64,000 nt of DNA, from contig CM072864.1 of the NCBI GenBank assembly GCA_036937835.1, positions 23,396,501 to 23,460,500 of the forward strand, given 5' to 3'. Of this stretch, positions 1 through 10,600 are shown piece by piece. The notes beneath the pieces are model-generated. The model was not told where the DNA came from and did not search any database. It was given only the letters and a program-made list of their open reading frames with translations. The stretch is from Pampus argenteus. Its lineage: Eukaryota > Chordata > Actinopteri > Scombriformes > Stromateidae. The stretch's first letter is position 1; every line of letters begins with the position of its first letter. The position numbers and the translations under genes were made by a program.

Positions 1-347
1 CTGAGAGCTTCCTGCAGCTTTTACTGTAACATTTGTAAAAATAGCTTTCTCTCGGCGAGAGAAGGCCAAAACTGACAACTACAATTTTTCTTAAACAAGG
101 AGCAATATTTTCAATCATAACCATGTGTGCCATCAACAAGTAACTGATTTCTAATGATTAGGACCAAAAAACTCACTTCTGAGAGCTTCCTGCAGCTTTT
201 ACTGTAACATTTGTAAAAATAGCTTTCTCTCCGGCCAAAACTGACAACTACAGTTTTTCTTAAACAAGGAGCAATATTTTCAATCAAAACCATGTTTGCC
301 ATCAACAAGTAACTGATTTCTAATGATTAGGACCAAAAAACTCACTT

Positions 348-516
348 CTGAGAGCTTCCTGCAGCTTTTACTGTAACATTTGTAAAAATAGCTTTCTCTC
401 AGGCCAAAACTGACAACTACAGTTTTTCTTAAACAAGGAGCAATATTTTCAATCAAAACCATGTTTGCCATCAACAAGTAACTGATTTCTAATGATTAGG
501 ACCAAAAAACTCACTT
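348..516 (-). repeat. Reference type S monomer, 169 bp
   Basis: Typical short monomer. Visible landmarks are a PstI-type CTGCAG at 359-364, an A5 tract near 384-388, the dyad-less site TTCTCTCAGGCC, the inverted pair ACTG/CAGT at 409-412 and 420-423, AATATT at 442-447, the palindrome CTAATGATTAG at 489-499 and an A6 tract near 504-509. The monomer contains no CpG dinucleotide. CTGCAG recurs in nearly every monomer, so genomic PstI digestion should give a ladder of about 169-180 bp. A length of 169 bp is near that of a chromatosome, as in many centromeric satellites. I know of no family that matches this sequence. Confidence 0.95.
489..499. other. Conserved 11-bp palindrome CTAATGATTAG
   Basis: A perfect dyad (CTAAT, central G, ATTAG), present once in almost every monomer of all three blocks; this is the copy in the reference monomer. 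It holds two inverted TAAT cores, the core recognised by many homeodomain proteins, one base apart. Binding is not shown. Variants occur: CTAATAATTAG in the divergent monomers near 4213 and 4382, and a TGAATGATTAG form beside many type X monomers in block C. It could be a protein site repeated every monomer, or simply a fixed feature of the satellite. Confidence 0.45.
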
Positions 517-3500
517 CTGAGAGCTTCCTGCAGCTTTTACTGTAACATTTGTAAAAATAGCTTTCTCTCAGGCCAAAACTGACAACTACAGTTTTTCTTA
601 AACAAGGAGCAATATTTTCAATCAAAACCATGTTTGCCATCAACAAGTAACTGATTTCTAATGATTAGGACCAAAAAACTCACTTCTGAGAGCTTCCTGC
701 AGCTTTTACTGTAACATTTGTAAAAATAGCTTTCTCTCAGGCCAAAACTGACAACTACAGTTTTTCTTAAACAAGGAGCAATATTTTCAATCAAAACCAT
801 GTTTGCCATCAACAAGTAACTGATTTCTAATGATTAGGACCAAAAAACTCACTTCTGAGAGCTTCCTGCAGCTTTTACTGTAACATTTGTAAAAATAGCT
901 TTCTCTCAGGCCAAAACTGACAACTACAGTTTTTCTTAAACAAGGAGCAATATTTTCAATCAAAACCATGTTTGCCATCAACAAGTAACTGATTTCTAAT
1001 GATTAGGACCAAAAAACTCACTTCTGAGAGCTTCCTGCAGCTTTTACTGTAACATTTGTAAAAATAGCTTTCTCTCAGGCCAAAACTGACAACTACAGTT
1101 TTTCTTAAACAAGGAGCAATATTTTCAATCAAAACCATGTTTGCCATCAACAAATAACTGATTTCTAATGATTAGGACCAAAAAAACTCACTTCTGAGAG
1201 CTTCCTGCAGCTTTTACTGTAACATTTGTAAAAATAGCTTTCTTTCAGGCCAAAACTGACAACTACAGTTTTTCTTAAACAAGGAGCAATATTTTCAATC
1301 AAAACCATGTTTGCCATCAACAAGTAACTGATTTCTAATGATTAGGACCAAAAAACTCACTTCTGAGAGCTTCCTGCAGCTTTTACTGTAACATTTGTAA
1401 AAATAGCTTTCTCTCAGGCCAAAACTGACAACTACAGTTTTTCTTAAACAAGGAGCAATATTTTCAATCAAAACCATGTTTGCCATCAACAAATAACTGA
1501 TTTCTAATGATTAGGACCAAAAAAACTCACTTCTGAGAGCTTCCTGCAGCTTTTACTGTAACATTTGTAAAAATAGCTTTCTTTCAGGCCAAAACTGACA
1601 ACTACAGTTTTTCTTAAACAAGGAGCAATATTTTCAATCAAAACCATGTTTGCCATCAACAAGTAACTGATTTCTAATGATTAGGACCAAAAAACTCACT
1701 TCTGAGAGCTTCCTGCAGCTTTTACTGTAACATTTGTAAAAATAGCTTTCTCTCAGGCCAAAACTGACAACTACAGTTTTTCTTAAACAAGGAGCAATAT
1801 TTTCAATCAAAACCATGTTTGCCATCAACAAGTAACTGATTTCTAATGATTAGGACCAAAAAACTCACTTCTGAGAGCTTCCTGCAGCTTTTACTGTAAC
1901 ATTTGTAAAAATAGCTTTCTCTCAGGCCAAAACTGACAACTACAGTTTTTTTTAAACAAGGAGCAATATTTTCAATCAAAACCATGTTTGCCATCAACAA
2001 GTAACTGATTTCTAATGATTAGGACCAAAAAACTCACTTCTGAGAGCTTCCTGCAGCTTTTACTGTAACATTTGTAAAAATAGCTTTCTCTCAGGCCAAA
2101 ACTGACAACTACAGTTTTTCTTAAACAAGGAGCAATATTTTCAATCAAAACCATGTTTGCCATCAACAAGTAACTGATTTCTAATGATTAGGACCAAAAA
2201 ACTCACTTCTGAGAGCTTCCTGCAGCTTTTACTGTAACATTTGTAAAAATAGCTTTCTCTCAGGCCAAAACTGACAACTACAGTTTTTCTTAAACAAGGA
2301 GCAATATTTTCAATCAAAACCATGTTTGCCATCAACAAGTAACTGATTTCTAATGATTAGGACCAAAAAACTCACTTCTGAGAGCTTCCTGCAGCTTTTA
2401 CTGTAACATTTGTAAAAATAGCTTTCTCTCAGGCCAAAACTGACAACTACAGTTTTTCTTAAACAAGGAGCAATATTTTCAATCAAAACCATGTTTGCCA
2501 TCAACAAGTAACTGATTTCTAATGATTAGGACCAAAAAACTCACTTCTGAGAGCTTCCTGCAGCTTTTACTGTAACATTTGTAAAAAATAGCTTTCTCTC
2601 AGGCCAAAACTGACAACTACAGTTTTTCTTAAACAAGGAGCAATATTTTCAATCAAAACCATGTTTGCCATCAACAAGTAACTGATTTCTAATGATTAGG
2701 ACCAAAAAACTCACTTCTGAGAGCTTCCTGTAGCTTTTACTGTAACATTTGTAAAAATAGCTTTCTCTCAGGCCAAAACTGACAACTACAGTTTTTCTTA
2801 AACAAGGAGCAATATTTTCAATCAAAACCATGTTTGCCATCAACGAGTAACTGATTTCTAATGATTAGGACCAAAAAACTCACTTCTGAGAGCTTCCTGC
2901 AGCTTTTACTGTAACATTTGTAAAAATAGCTTTCTCTCAGGCCAAAACTGACAACTACAGTTTTTCTTAAACAAGGAGCAATATTTTCAATCAAAACCAT
3001 GTTTGCCATCAACAAGTAACTGATTTCTAATGATTAGGACCAAAAAACTCACTTCTGAGAGCTTCCTGCAGCTTTTACTGTAACATTTGTAAAAATAGCT
3101 TTCTCTCAGGCCAAAACTGACAACTACAGTTTTTCTTAAACAAGCAGCAATATTTTCAATCAAAACCATGTTTGCCATCAACAAGTAACTGATTTCTAAT
3201 GATTAGGACCAAAAAACTCACTTCTGAGAGCTTCCTGCAGCTTTTACTGTAACATTTGTAAAAATAGCTTTCTCTCAGGCCAAAACTGACAACTACAGTT
3301 TTTCTTAAACAAGGAGCAATATTTTCAATCAAAACCATGTTTGCCATCAACAAGTAACTGATTTCTAATGATTAGGACCAAAAAACTCACTTCTGAGAGC
3401 TTCCTGCAGCTTTTACTGTAACATTTGTAAAAATAGCTTTCTCTCAGGCCAAAACTGACAACTACAGTTTTTCTTAAACAAGGAGCAATATTTTCAATCA

Positions 3501-4069
3501 AAACCATGTTTGCCATCAACAAGTAACTGATTTCTAATGATTAGGACCAAAAAACTCACTTCTGAGAGCTTCCTGCAGCTTTTACTGTAACATTTGTAAA
3601 AAATAGCTTTCTCTCAGGCCAAAACTGACAACTACAGTTTTTCTTAAACAAGGAGCAATATTTTCAATCAAAACCATGTTTGCCATCAACAAGTAACTGA
3701 TTTCTAATGATTAGGACCAAAAAACTCACTTCTGAGAGCTTCCTGCAGCTTTTACTGTAACATTTGTAAAAATAGCTTTCTCTCAGGCCAAAACTGACAA
3801 CTACAGTTTTTCTTAAACAAGGAGCAATATTTTCAATCAAAACCATGTTTGCCATCAACAAGTAACTGATTTCTAATGATTAGGACCAAAAAACTCACTT
3901 CTGAGAGCTTCCTGCAGCTTTTACTGTAACATTTGTAAAAATAGCTTTCTCTCAGGCCAAAACTGACAACTACAGTTTTTCTTAAACAAGGAGCAATATT
4001 TTCAATCAAAACCATGTTTGCCATCAACAAGTAACTGATTTCTAATGATTAGGACCAAAAAACTCACTT

Positions 4070-4576
4070 CTGAGAGCTACCTGCAGCTTTTACTGTAACA
4101 TTTGTAAAAATAGCTTTCTCTCAGGCCAAAACTGACAACTACAGTTATCTTAAACAAGGAGCAATATTTTCAATCAAAACCATGTTTGCCATCAACAAGT
4201 AACTGATTTCTAATAATTAGGACCAAAAAAACTCACTTCTGAGAGCTTCCTGCAGCTTTTACTGTAACATTGGTAAAAATAGCTTTGTCTTAGGCCAAAA
4301 CTGACAACTACAGTTATCTTAAACAAGGAGCAATATTTTCAATCAAAACCATGTTTGCCATCAACAAGTAACTGATTTCTAATAATTAGGACCAAAAAAA
4401 CTCACTTCTGAGAGCTTCCTGCAGCTTTTACTGTAACATTGGTAAAAATAGCTTTGTCTTAGGCCAAAACTGACAACTACAGTTTTTCTTAAACAAGGAG
4501 CAATATTTTCAATCAAAACCATGTTTGCCATCAACAAGTAACTGATTTCTAATGATTAGGACCAAAAAACTCACTT
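4070..4576 (-). repeat. Divergent S monomer trio in higher-order unit A
   Basis: Three 169-bp monomers that stand out from the uniform S array. The first has GAGCTACCTGCAGC. The first two have CAGTTATCTTAAAC in place of CAGTTTTTCTTAAAC and end with CTAATAATTAGG; the second and third share CATTGGTAAAAATAG and TTTGTCTTAGGCC. The second and third are almost duplicates of each other 169 bp apart. The lost base in the T-tract and the added A in the A-tract balance, so length stays 169. They serve as a marker for the higher-order unit because the same trio recurs at 11923-12429. Confidence 0.9.
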
Positions 4577-5251
4577 CTGAGAGCTTCCTGCAGCTTTTAC
4601 TGTAACATTTGTAAAAATAGCTTTCTCTCAGGCCAAAACTGACAACTACAGTTTTTTTTAAACAAGGAGCAATATTTTCAATCAAAACCATGTTTGCCAT
4701 CAACAAGTAACTGATTTCTAATGATTAGGACCAAAAAACTCACTTCTGAGAGCTTCCTGCAGCTTTTACTGTAACATTTGTAAAAATAGCTTTCTCTCAG
4801 GCCAAAACTGACAACTACAGTTTTTCTTAAACAAGGAGCAATATTTTCAATCAAAACCATGTTTGCCATCAACAAGTAACTGATTTCTAATGATTAGGAC
4901 CAAAAAACTCACTTCTGAGAGCTTCCTGCAGCTTTTACTGTAACATTTGTAAAAATAGCTTTCTCTCAGGCCAAAACTGACAACTACAGTTTTTCTTAAA
5001 CAAGGAGCAATATTTTCAATCAAAACCATGTTTGCCATCAACAAGTAACTGATTTCTAATGATTAGGACCAAAAAACTCACTTCTGAGAGCTTCCTGCAG
5101 CTTTTACTGTAACATTTGTAAAAATAGCTTTCTCTCAGCCCAAAACTGACAACTACAGTTATCTCAAACAAGGAGCAATATTTTCAATCAAAACCATGTT
5201 TGCCATCAACAAGTAACTTATTTCTAATGATTAAGAGCAAAAAACTCACAT

Positions 5252-6142
5252 CTGAGAGCTTCCTGCAGCTTTTATTGTAACATTTGTAAAAATAGCTTTC
5301 TCTCGTCGAGAGAAGGCCAAAACTGACAACTACAGTTTTTCTTAAACAAGGAGCAATATTTTCAATCAAAACCATGTTTGCCATCAAGAAGTAATTTATT
5401 TCTAATGATTAGTACCAAAAAACTTACTTCTGAGAGCTTCCTGCAGCTTTTATTGTAACATTTGTAAAAATAGCTTTCTCTCGGCGAGAGAAGGCCAAAA
5501 CTGACAACTACAGTTTTTCTTAAACAAGGAGCAATATTTTCAATCAAAACCATGTTTGCCATCAAGAAGTAATTTATTTCTAATGATTAGGAGGAAAAAA
5601 CTCACTTCTGAGAGCTTCCTGCAGCTTTTATTGTAACATTTGTAAAAATAGCTTTCTCTCGGCGAGAGAAGGCCAAAACTGACAACTACAGTTTTTCTCA
5701 AACAAGGAGCAATATTTTCAATCAAAACCATGTTTGCCATCAAGAAGTAATTTATTTCTAATGATTAGGAGGAAAATACTCACTTCTGAGAGCTTCCTGC
5801 AGCTTTTATTGTAACATTTGTAAATATAGCTTTCTCTCGGCGAGAGAAGGCCAAAACTGACAACTACAGTTTTTCTCAAACAAGGAGCAATATTTTCAAT
5901 CAAAACCATGTTTGCCATCAACAAGTAACTGATTTCTAATGATTAAGAGCAAAAAACTCACTTCTGAGAGCTTCCTGCAGCTTTTACTGTAACATTTGTA
6001 AAAATAGCTTTCTCTCGGCGAGAGAAGGCCAAAACTGACAACTACAGTTTTTCTCAAACAAGGAGCCATATTTTCAATCAAAACCATGTTTGCCATCAAC
6101 AAGTAACTGATTTCTAATGATTAGGACCAAAAAAACTCACTT
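5252..6142 (-). repeat. L island of unit A copy 1 (five monomers)
   Basis: Five consecutive type L monomers, the last lengthened to 179 bp by one base in an A-tract. The preceding monomer (5084-5251, 168 bp) is transitional, with CAGCCCAAAACTG and CAGTTATCTCAAAC. Distinctive changes include GTCGAG in the first dyad, ATCAAGAAGTAATTTATTTC, GGAGGAAAAAACTC, and TTGTAAATATAGC in the fourth. The same five monomers occur at 13105-13994, where they continue into a longer L island. Here the homology ends near 6124 and a different linker follows. Confidence 0.92.
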
Positions 6143-7686
6143 CTGAGAGCTTCCTGCAGCTTTTACTGTAACATTTGTAAAAATTGCTTTCTCTCAGGCC
6201 AAAACTGACAACTACAGTTTTTCTTAAACAAGGAGCGATATTTTTTCAATCAAAGCCATGTTTGCCATTAACAAGTAACTGATTTCTAATGATTAGAACC
6301 AAAAAACTTACTTCTGAGAGCTTCCTGGAGCTTTTACTGTAACATTTGTAAAAAATAGCTTTCTCTCTGCGAGAGAAGGCCAAAACTGACAACTACAGTT
6401 TTTCTTAAACAAGGAGCAATATTTTCAATCAAAACCATGTTTGCTATCAACAAGTAACTGATTTCTAATGATTAGGAGCAAAAAACTCACTTCTGAGAGC
6501 TTCCTGCAGCTTTTACTGTAACATTTGTAAAAATAGCTTTCTCTCGGCGAGAGAAGGCCAAAACTGACAACTACAATTTTTCTTAAACAAGGAGCAATAT
6601 TTTCAATCATAACCATGTGTGCCATCAACAAGTAACTGATTTCTAATGATTAGGACCAAAAAACTCACTTCTGAGAGCTTCCTGCAGCTTTTACTGTAAC
6701 ATTTGTAAAAATAGCTTTCTCTCCGGCCAAAACTGACAACTACAGTTTTTCTTAAACAAGGAGCAATATTTTCAATCAAAACCATGTTTGCCATCAACAA
6801 GTAACTGATTTCTAATGATTAGGACCAAAAAACTCACTTCTGAGAGCTTCCTGCAGCTTTTACTGTAACATTTGTAAAAATAGCTTTCTCTCAGGCCAAA
6901 ACTGACAACTACAGTTTTTCTTAAACAAGGAGCAATATTTTCAATCAAAACCATGTTTGCCATCAACAAGTAACTGATTTCTAATGATTAGGACCAAAAA
7001 ACTCACTTCTGAGAGCTTCCTGCAGCTTTTACTGTAACATTTGTAAAAATAGCTTTCTCTCAAGGCCAAAACTGACAACTACAGTTTTTCTTAAACAAGG
7101 AGCAATATTTTCAATCAAAACCATGTTTGCCATCAACAAGTAACTGATTTCTAATGATTAGGACCAAAAAACTCACTTCTGAGAGCTTCCTGCAGCTTTT
7201 ACTGTAACATTTGTAAAAATAGCTTTCTCTCAGGCCAAAACTGACAACTACAGTTTTTCTTAAACAAGGAGCAATATTTTCAATCAAAACCATGTTTGCC
7301 ATCAACAAGTAACTGATTTCTAATGATTAGGACCAAAAAAACTCACTTCTGAGAGCTTCCTGCAGCTTTTACTGTAACATTTGTAAAAATAGCTTTCTTT
7401 CAGGCCAAAACTGACAACTACAGTTTTTCTTAAACAAGGAGCAATATTTTCAATCAAAACCATGTTTGCCATCAACAAGTAACTGATTTCTAATGATTAG
7501 GACCAAAAAACTCACTTCTGAGAGCTTCCTGCAGCTTTTACTGTAACATTTGTAAAAATAGCTTTCTCTCAGGCCAAAACTGACAACTACAGTTTTTCTT
7601 AAACAAGGAGCAATATTTTCAATCAAAACCATGTTTGCTATCAACAAGTAACTGATTTCTAATGATTAGGAGCAAAAAACTCACTT
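6143..7686 (-). repeat. Linker of mixed monomers between the two A units
   Basis: Nine monomers. Two are divergent: 6143-6313 (171 bp, with GAGCGATATTTTTTC, CAAAGCCATG and CCATTAAC) and 6314-6492 (CTGGAGC, extra A, and a CTGCGAG dyad). An L monomer at 6493-6670 follows, then six S monomers to 7686. The L monomer and its neighbours carry the same private variants as positions 1-178 and 7687-7864, so this unit-start module occurs three times: at 1, 6493 and 7687. The last two are 1194 bp apart, which suggests a local duplication of a seven-monomer block that begins each higher-order unit. Confidence 0.85.
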
Positions 7687-10600
7687 CTGAGAGCTTCCTG
7701 CAGCTTTTACTGTAACATTTGTAAAAATAGCTTTCTCTCGGCGAGAGAAGGCCAAAACTGACAACTACAATTTTTCTTAAACAAGGAGCAATATTTTCAA
7801 TCATAACCATGTGTGCCATCAACAAGTAACTGATTTCTAATGATTAGGACCAAAAAACTCACTTCTGAGAGCTTCCTGCAGCTTTTACTGTAACATTTGT
7901 AAAAATAGCTTTCTCTCCGGCCAAAACTGACAACTACAGTTTTTCTTAAACAAGGAGCAATATTTTCAATCAAAACCATGTTTGCCATCAACAAGTAACT
8001 GATTTCTAATGATTAGGACCAAAAAACTCACTTCTGAGAGCTTCCTGCAGCTTTTACTGTAACATTTGTAAAAATAGCTTTCTCTCAGGCCAAAACTGAC
8101 AACTACAGTTTTTCTTAAACAAGGAGCAATATTTTCAATCAAAACCATGTTTGCCATCAACAAGTAACTGATTTCTAATGATTAGGACCAAAAAACTCAC
8201 TTCTGAGAGCTTCCTGCAGCTTTTACTGTAACATTTGTAAAAATAGCTTTCTCTCAGGCCAAAACTGACAACTACAGTTTTTCTTAAACAAGGAGCAATA
8301 TTTTCAATCAAAACCATGTTTGCCATCAACAAGTAACTGATTTCTAATGATTAGGACCAAAAAACTCACTTCTGAGAGCTTCCTGCAGCTTTTACTGTAA
8401 CATTTGTAAAAATAGCTTTCTCTCAGGCCAAAACTGACAACTACAGTTTTTCTTAAACAAGGAGCAATATTTTCAATCAAAACCATGTTTGCCATCAACA
8501 AGTAACTGATTTCTAATGATTAGGACCAAAAAACTCACTTCTGAGAGCTTCCTGCAGCTTTTACTGTAACATTTGTAAAAATAGCTTTCTCTCAGGCCAA
8601 AACTGACAACTACAGTTTTTCTTAAACAAGGAGCAATATTTTCAATCAAAACCATGTTTGCCATCAACAAGTAACTGATTTCTAATGATTAGGACCAAAA
8701 AACTCACTTCTGAGAGCTTCCTGCAGCTTTCACTGTAACATTTGTAAAAATAGCTTTCTCTCAGGCCAAAACTGACAACTACAGTTTTTCTTAAACAAGG
8801 AGCAATATTTTCAATCAAAACCATGTTTGCCATCAACAAATAACTGATTTCTAATGATTAGGACCAAAAAAACTCACTTCTGAGAGCTTCCTGCAGCTTT
8901 TACTGTAACATTTGTAAAAATAGCTTTCTTTCAGGCCAAAACTGACAACTACAGTTTTTCTTAAACAAGGAGCAATATTTTCAATCAAAACCATGTTTGC
9001 CATCAACAAGTAACTGATTTCTAATGATTAGGACCAAAAAACTCACTTCTGAGAGCTTCCTGCAGCTTTTACTGTAACATTTGTAAAAATAGCTTTCTCT
9101 CAGGCCAAAACTGACAACTACAGTTTTTCTTAAACAAGGAGCAATATTTTCAATCAAAACCATGTTTGCCATCAACAAGTAACTGATTTCTAATGATTAG
9201 GACCAAAAAACTCACTTCTGAGAGCTTCCTGCAGCTTTTACTGTAACATTTGTAAAAATAGCTTTCTCTCAGGCCAAAACTGACAACTACAGTTTTTTTT
9301 AAACAAGGAGCAATATTTTCAATCAAAACCATGTTTGCCATCAACAAGTAACTGATTTCTAATGATTAGGACCAAAAAACTCACTTCTGAGAGCTTCCTG
9401 CAGCTTTTACTGTAACATTTGTAAAAATAGCTTTCTCTCAGGCCAAAACTGACAACTACAGTTTTTCTTAAACAAGGAGCAATATTTTCAATCAAAACCA
9501 TGTTTGCCATCAACAAGTAACTGATTTCTAATGATTAGGACCAAAAAACTCACTTCTGAGAGCTTCCTGCAGCTTTTACTGTAACATTTGTAAAAATAGC
9601 TTTCTCTCAGGCCAAAACTGACAACTACAGTTTTTCTTAAACAAGGAGCAATATTTTCAATCAAAACCATGTTTGCCATCAACAAGTAACTGATTTCTAA
9701 TGATTAGGACCAAAAAACTCACTTCTGAGAGCTTCCTGCAGCTTTTACTGTAACATTTGTAAAAATAGCTTTCTCTCAGGCCAAAACTGACAACTACAGT
9801 TTTTTTTAAACAAGGAGCAATATTTTCAATCAAAACCATGTTTGCCATCAACAAGTAACTGATTTCTAATGATTAGGACCAAAAAACTCACTTCTGAGAG
9901 CTTCCTGCAGCTTTTACTGTAACATTTGTAAAAATAGCTTTCTCTCAGGCCAAAACTGACAACTACAGTTTTTCTTAAACAAGGAGCAATATTTTCAATC
10001 AAAACCATGTTTGCCATCAACAAGTAACTGATTTCTAATGATTAGGACCAAAAAACTCACTTCTGAGAGCTTCCTGCAGCTTTTACTGTAACATTTGTAA
10101 AAATAGCTTTCTCTCAGGCCAAAACTGACAACTACAGTTTTTCTTAAACAAGGAGCAATATTTTCAATCAAAACCATGTTTGCCATCAACAAGTAACTGA
10201 TTTCTAATGATTAGGACCAAAAAACTCACTTCTGAGAGCTTCCTGCAGCTTTTACTGTAACATTTGTAAAAATAGCTTTCTCTCAGGCCAAAACTGACAA
10301 CTACAGTTTTTCTTAAACAAGGAGCAATATTTTCAATCAAAACCATGTTTGCCATCAACAAGTAACTGATTTCTAATGATTAGGACCAAAAAACTCACTT
10401 CTGAGAGCTTCCTGCAGCTTTTACTGTAACATTTGTAAAAATAGCTTTCTCTCAGGCCAAAACTGACAACTACAGTTTTTCTTAAACAAGGAGCAATATT
10501 TTCAATCAAAACCATGTTTGCCATCAACAAGTAACTGATTTCTAATGATTAGGACCAAAAAACTCACTTCTGAGAGCTTCCTGTAGCTTTTACTGTAACA

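Larger units (their letters stand above)
1..6142 (-). repeat. Higher-order unit A, copy 1
   Basis: One L monomer (1-178), 30 S monomers (179-5251) and five L monomers (5252-6142). It recurs as copy 2 from position 7687. Shared private variants tie the two together: the ACAATTTTTC and CCATGTGTGCC changes of the first monomer, CTGTAGC near 2729 and 10583, AACAAGCAGC near 3143 and 10995, and the ATCTTAAAC monomers. The offset is 7686 bp at the left end and 7853-7855 bp further right, because copy 2 has one more 169-bp monomer. Several 1-bp A-tract differences shift the offset by single bases. The copies are otherwise near-identical by eye, implying a recent duplication. Confidence 0.92.

Noticed and set aside
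348..516. Human or primate alpha satellite, or the Arabidopsis 178-bp repeat
   Set aside because: Unit length is similar, but the sequence does not resemble either family as I know them. Length alone is not evidence of relationship.
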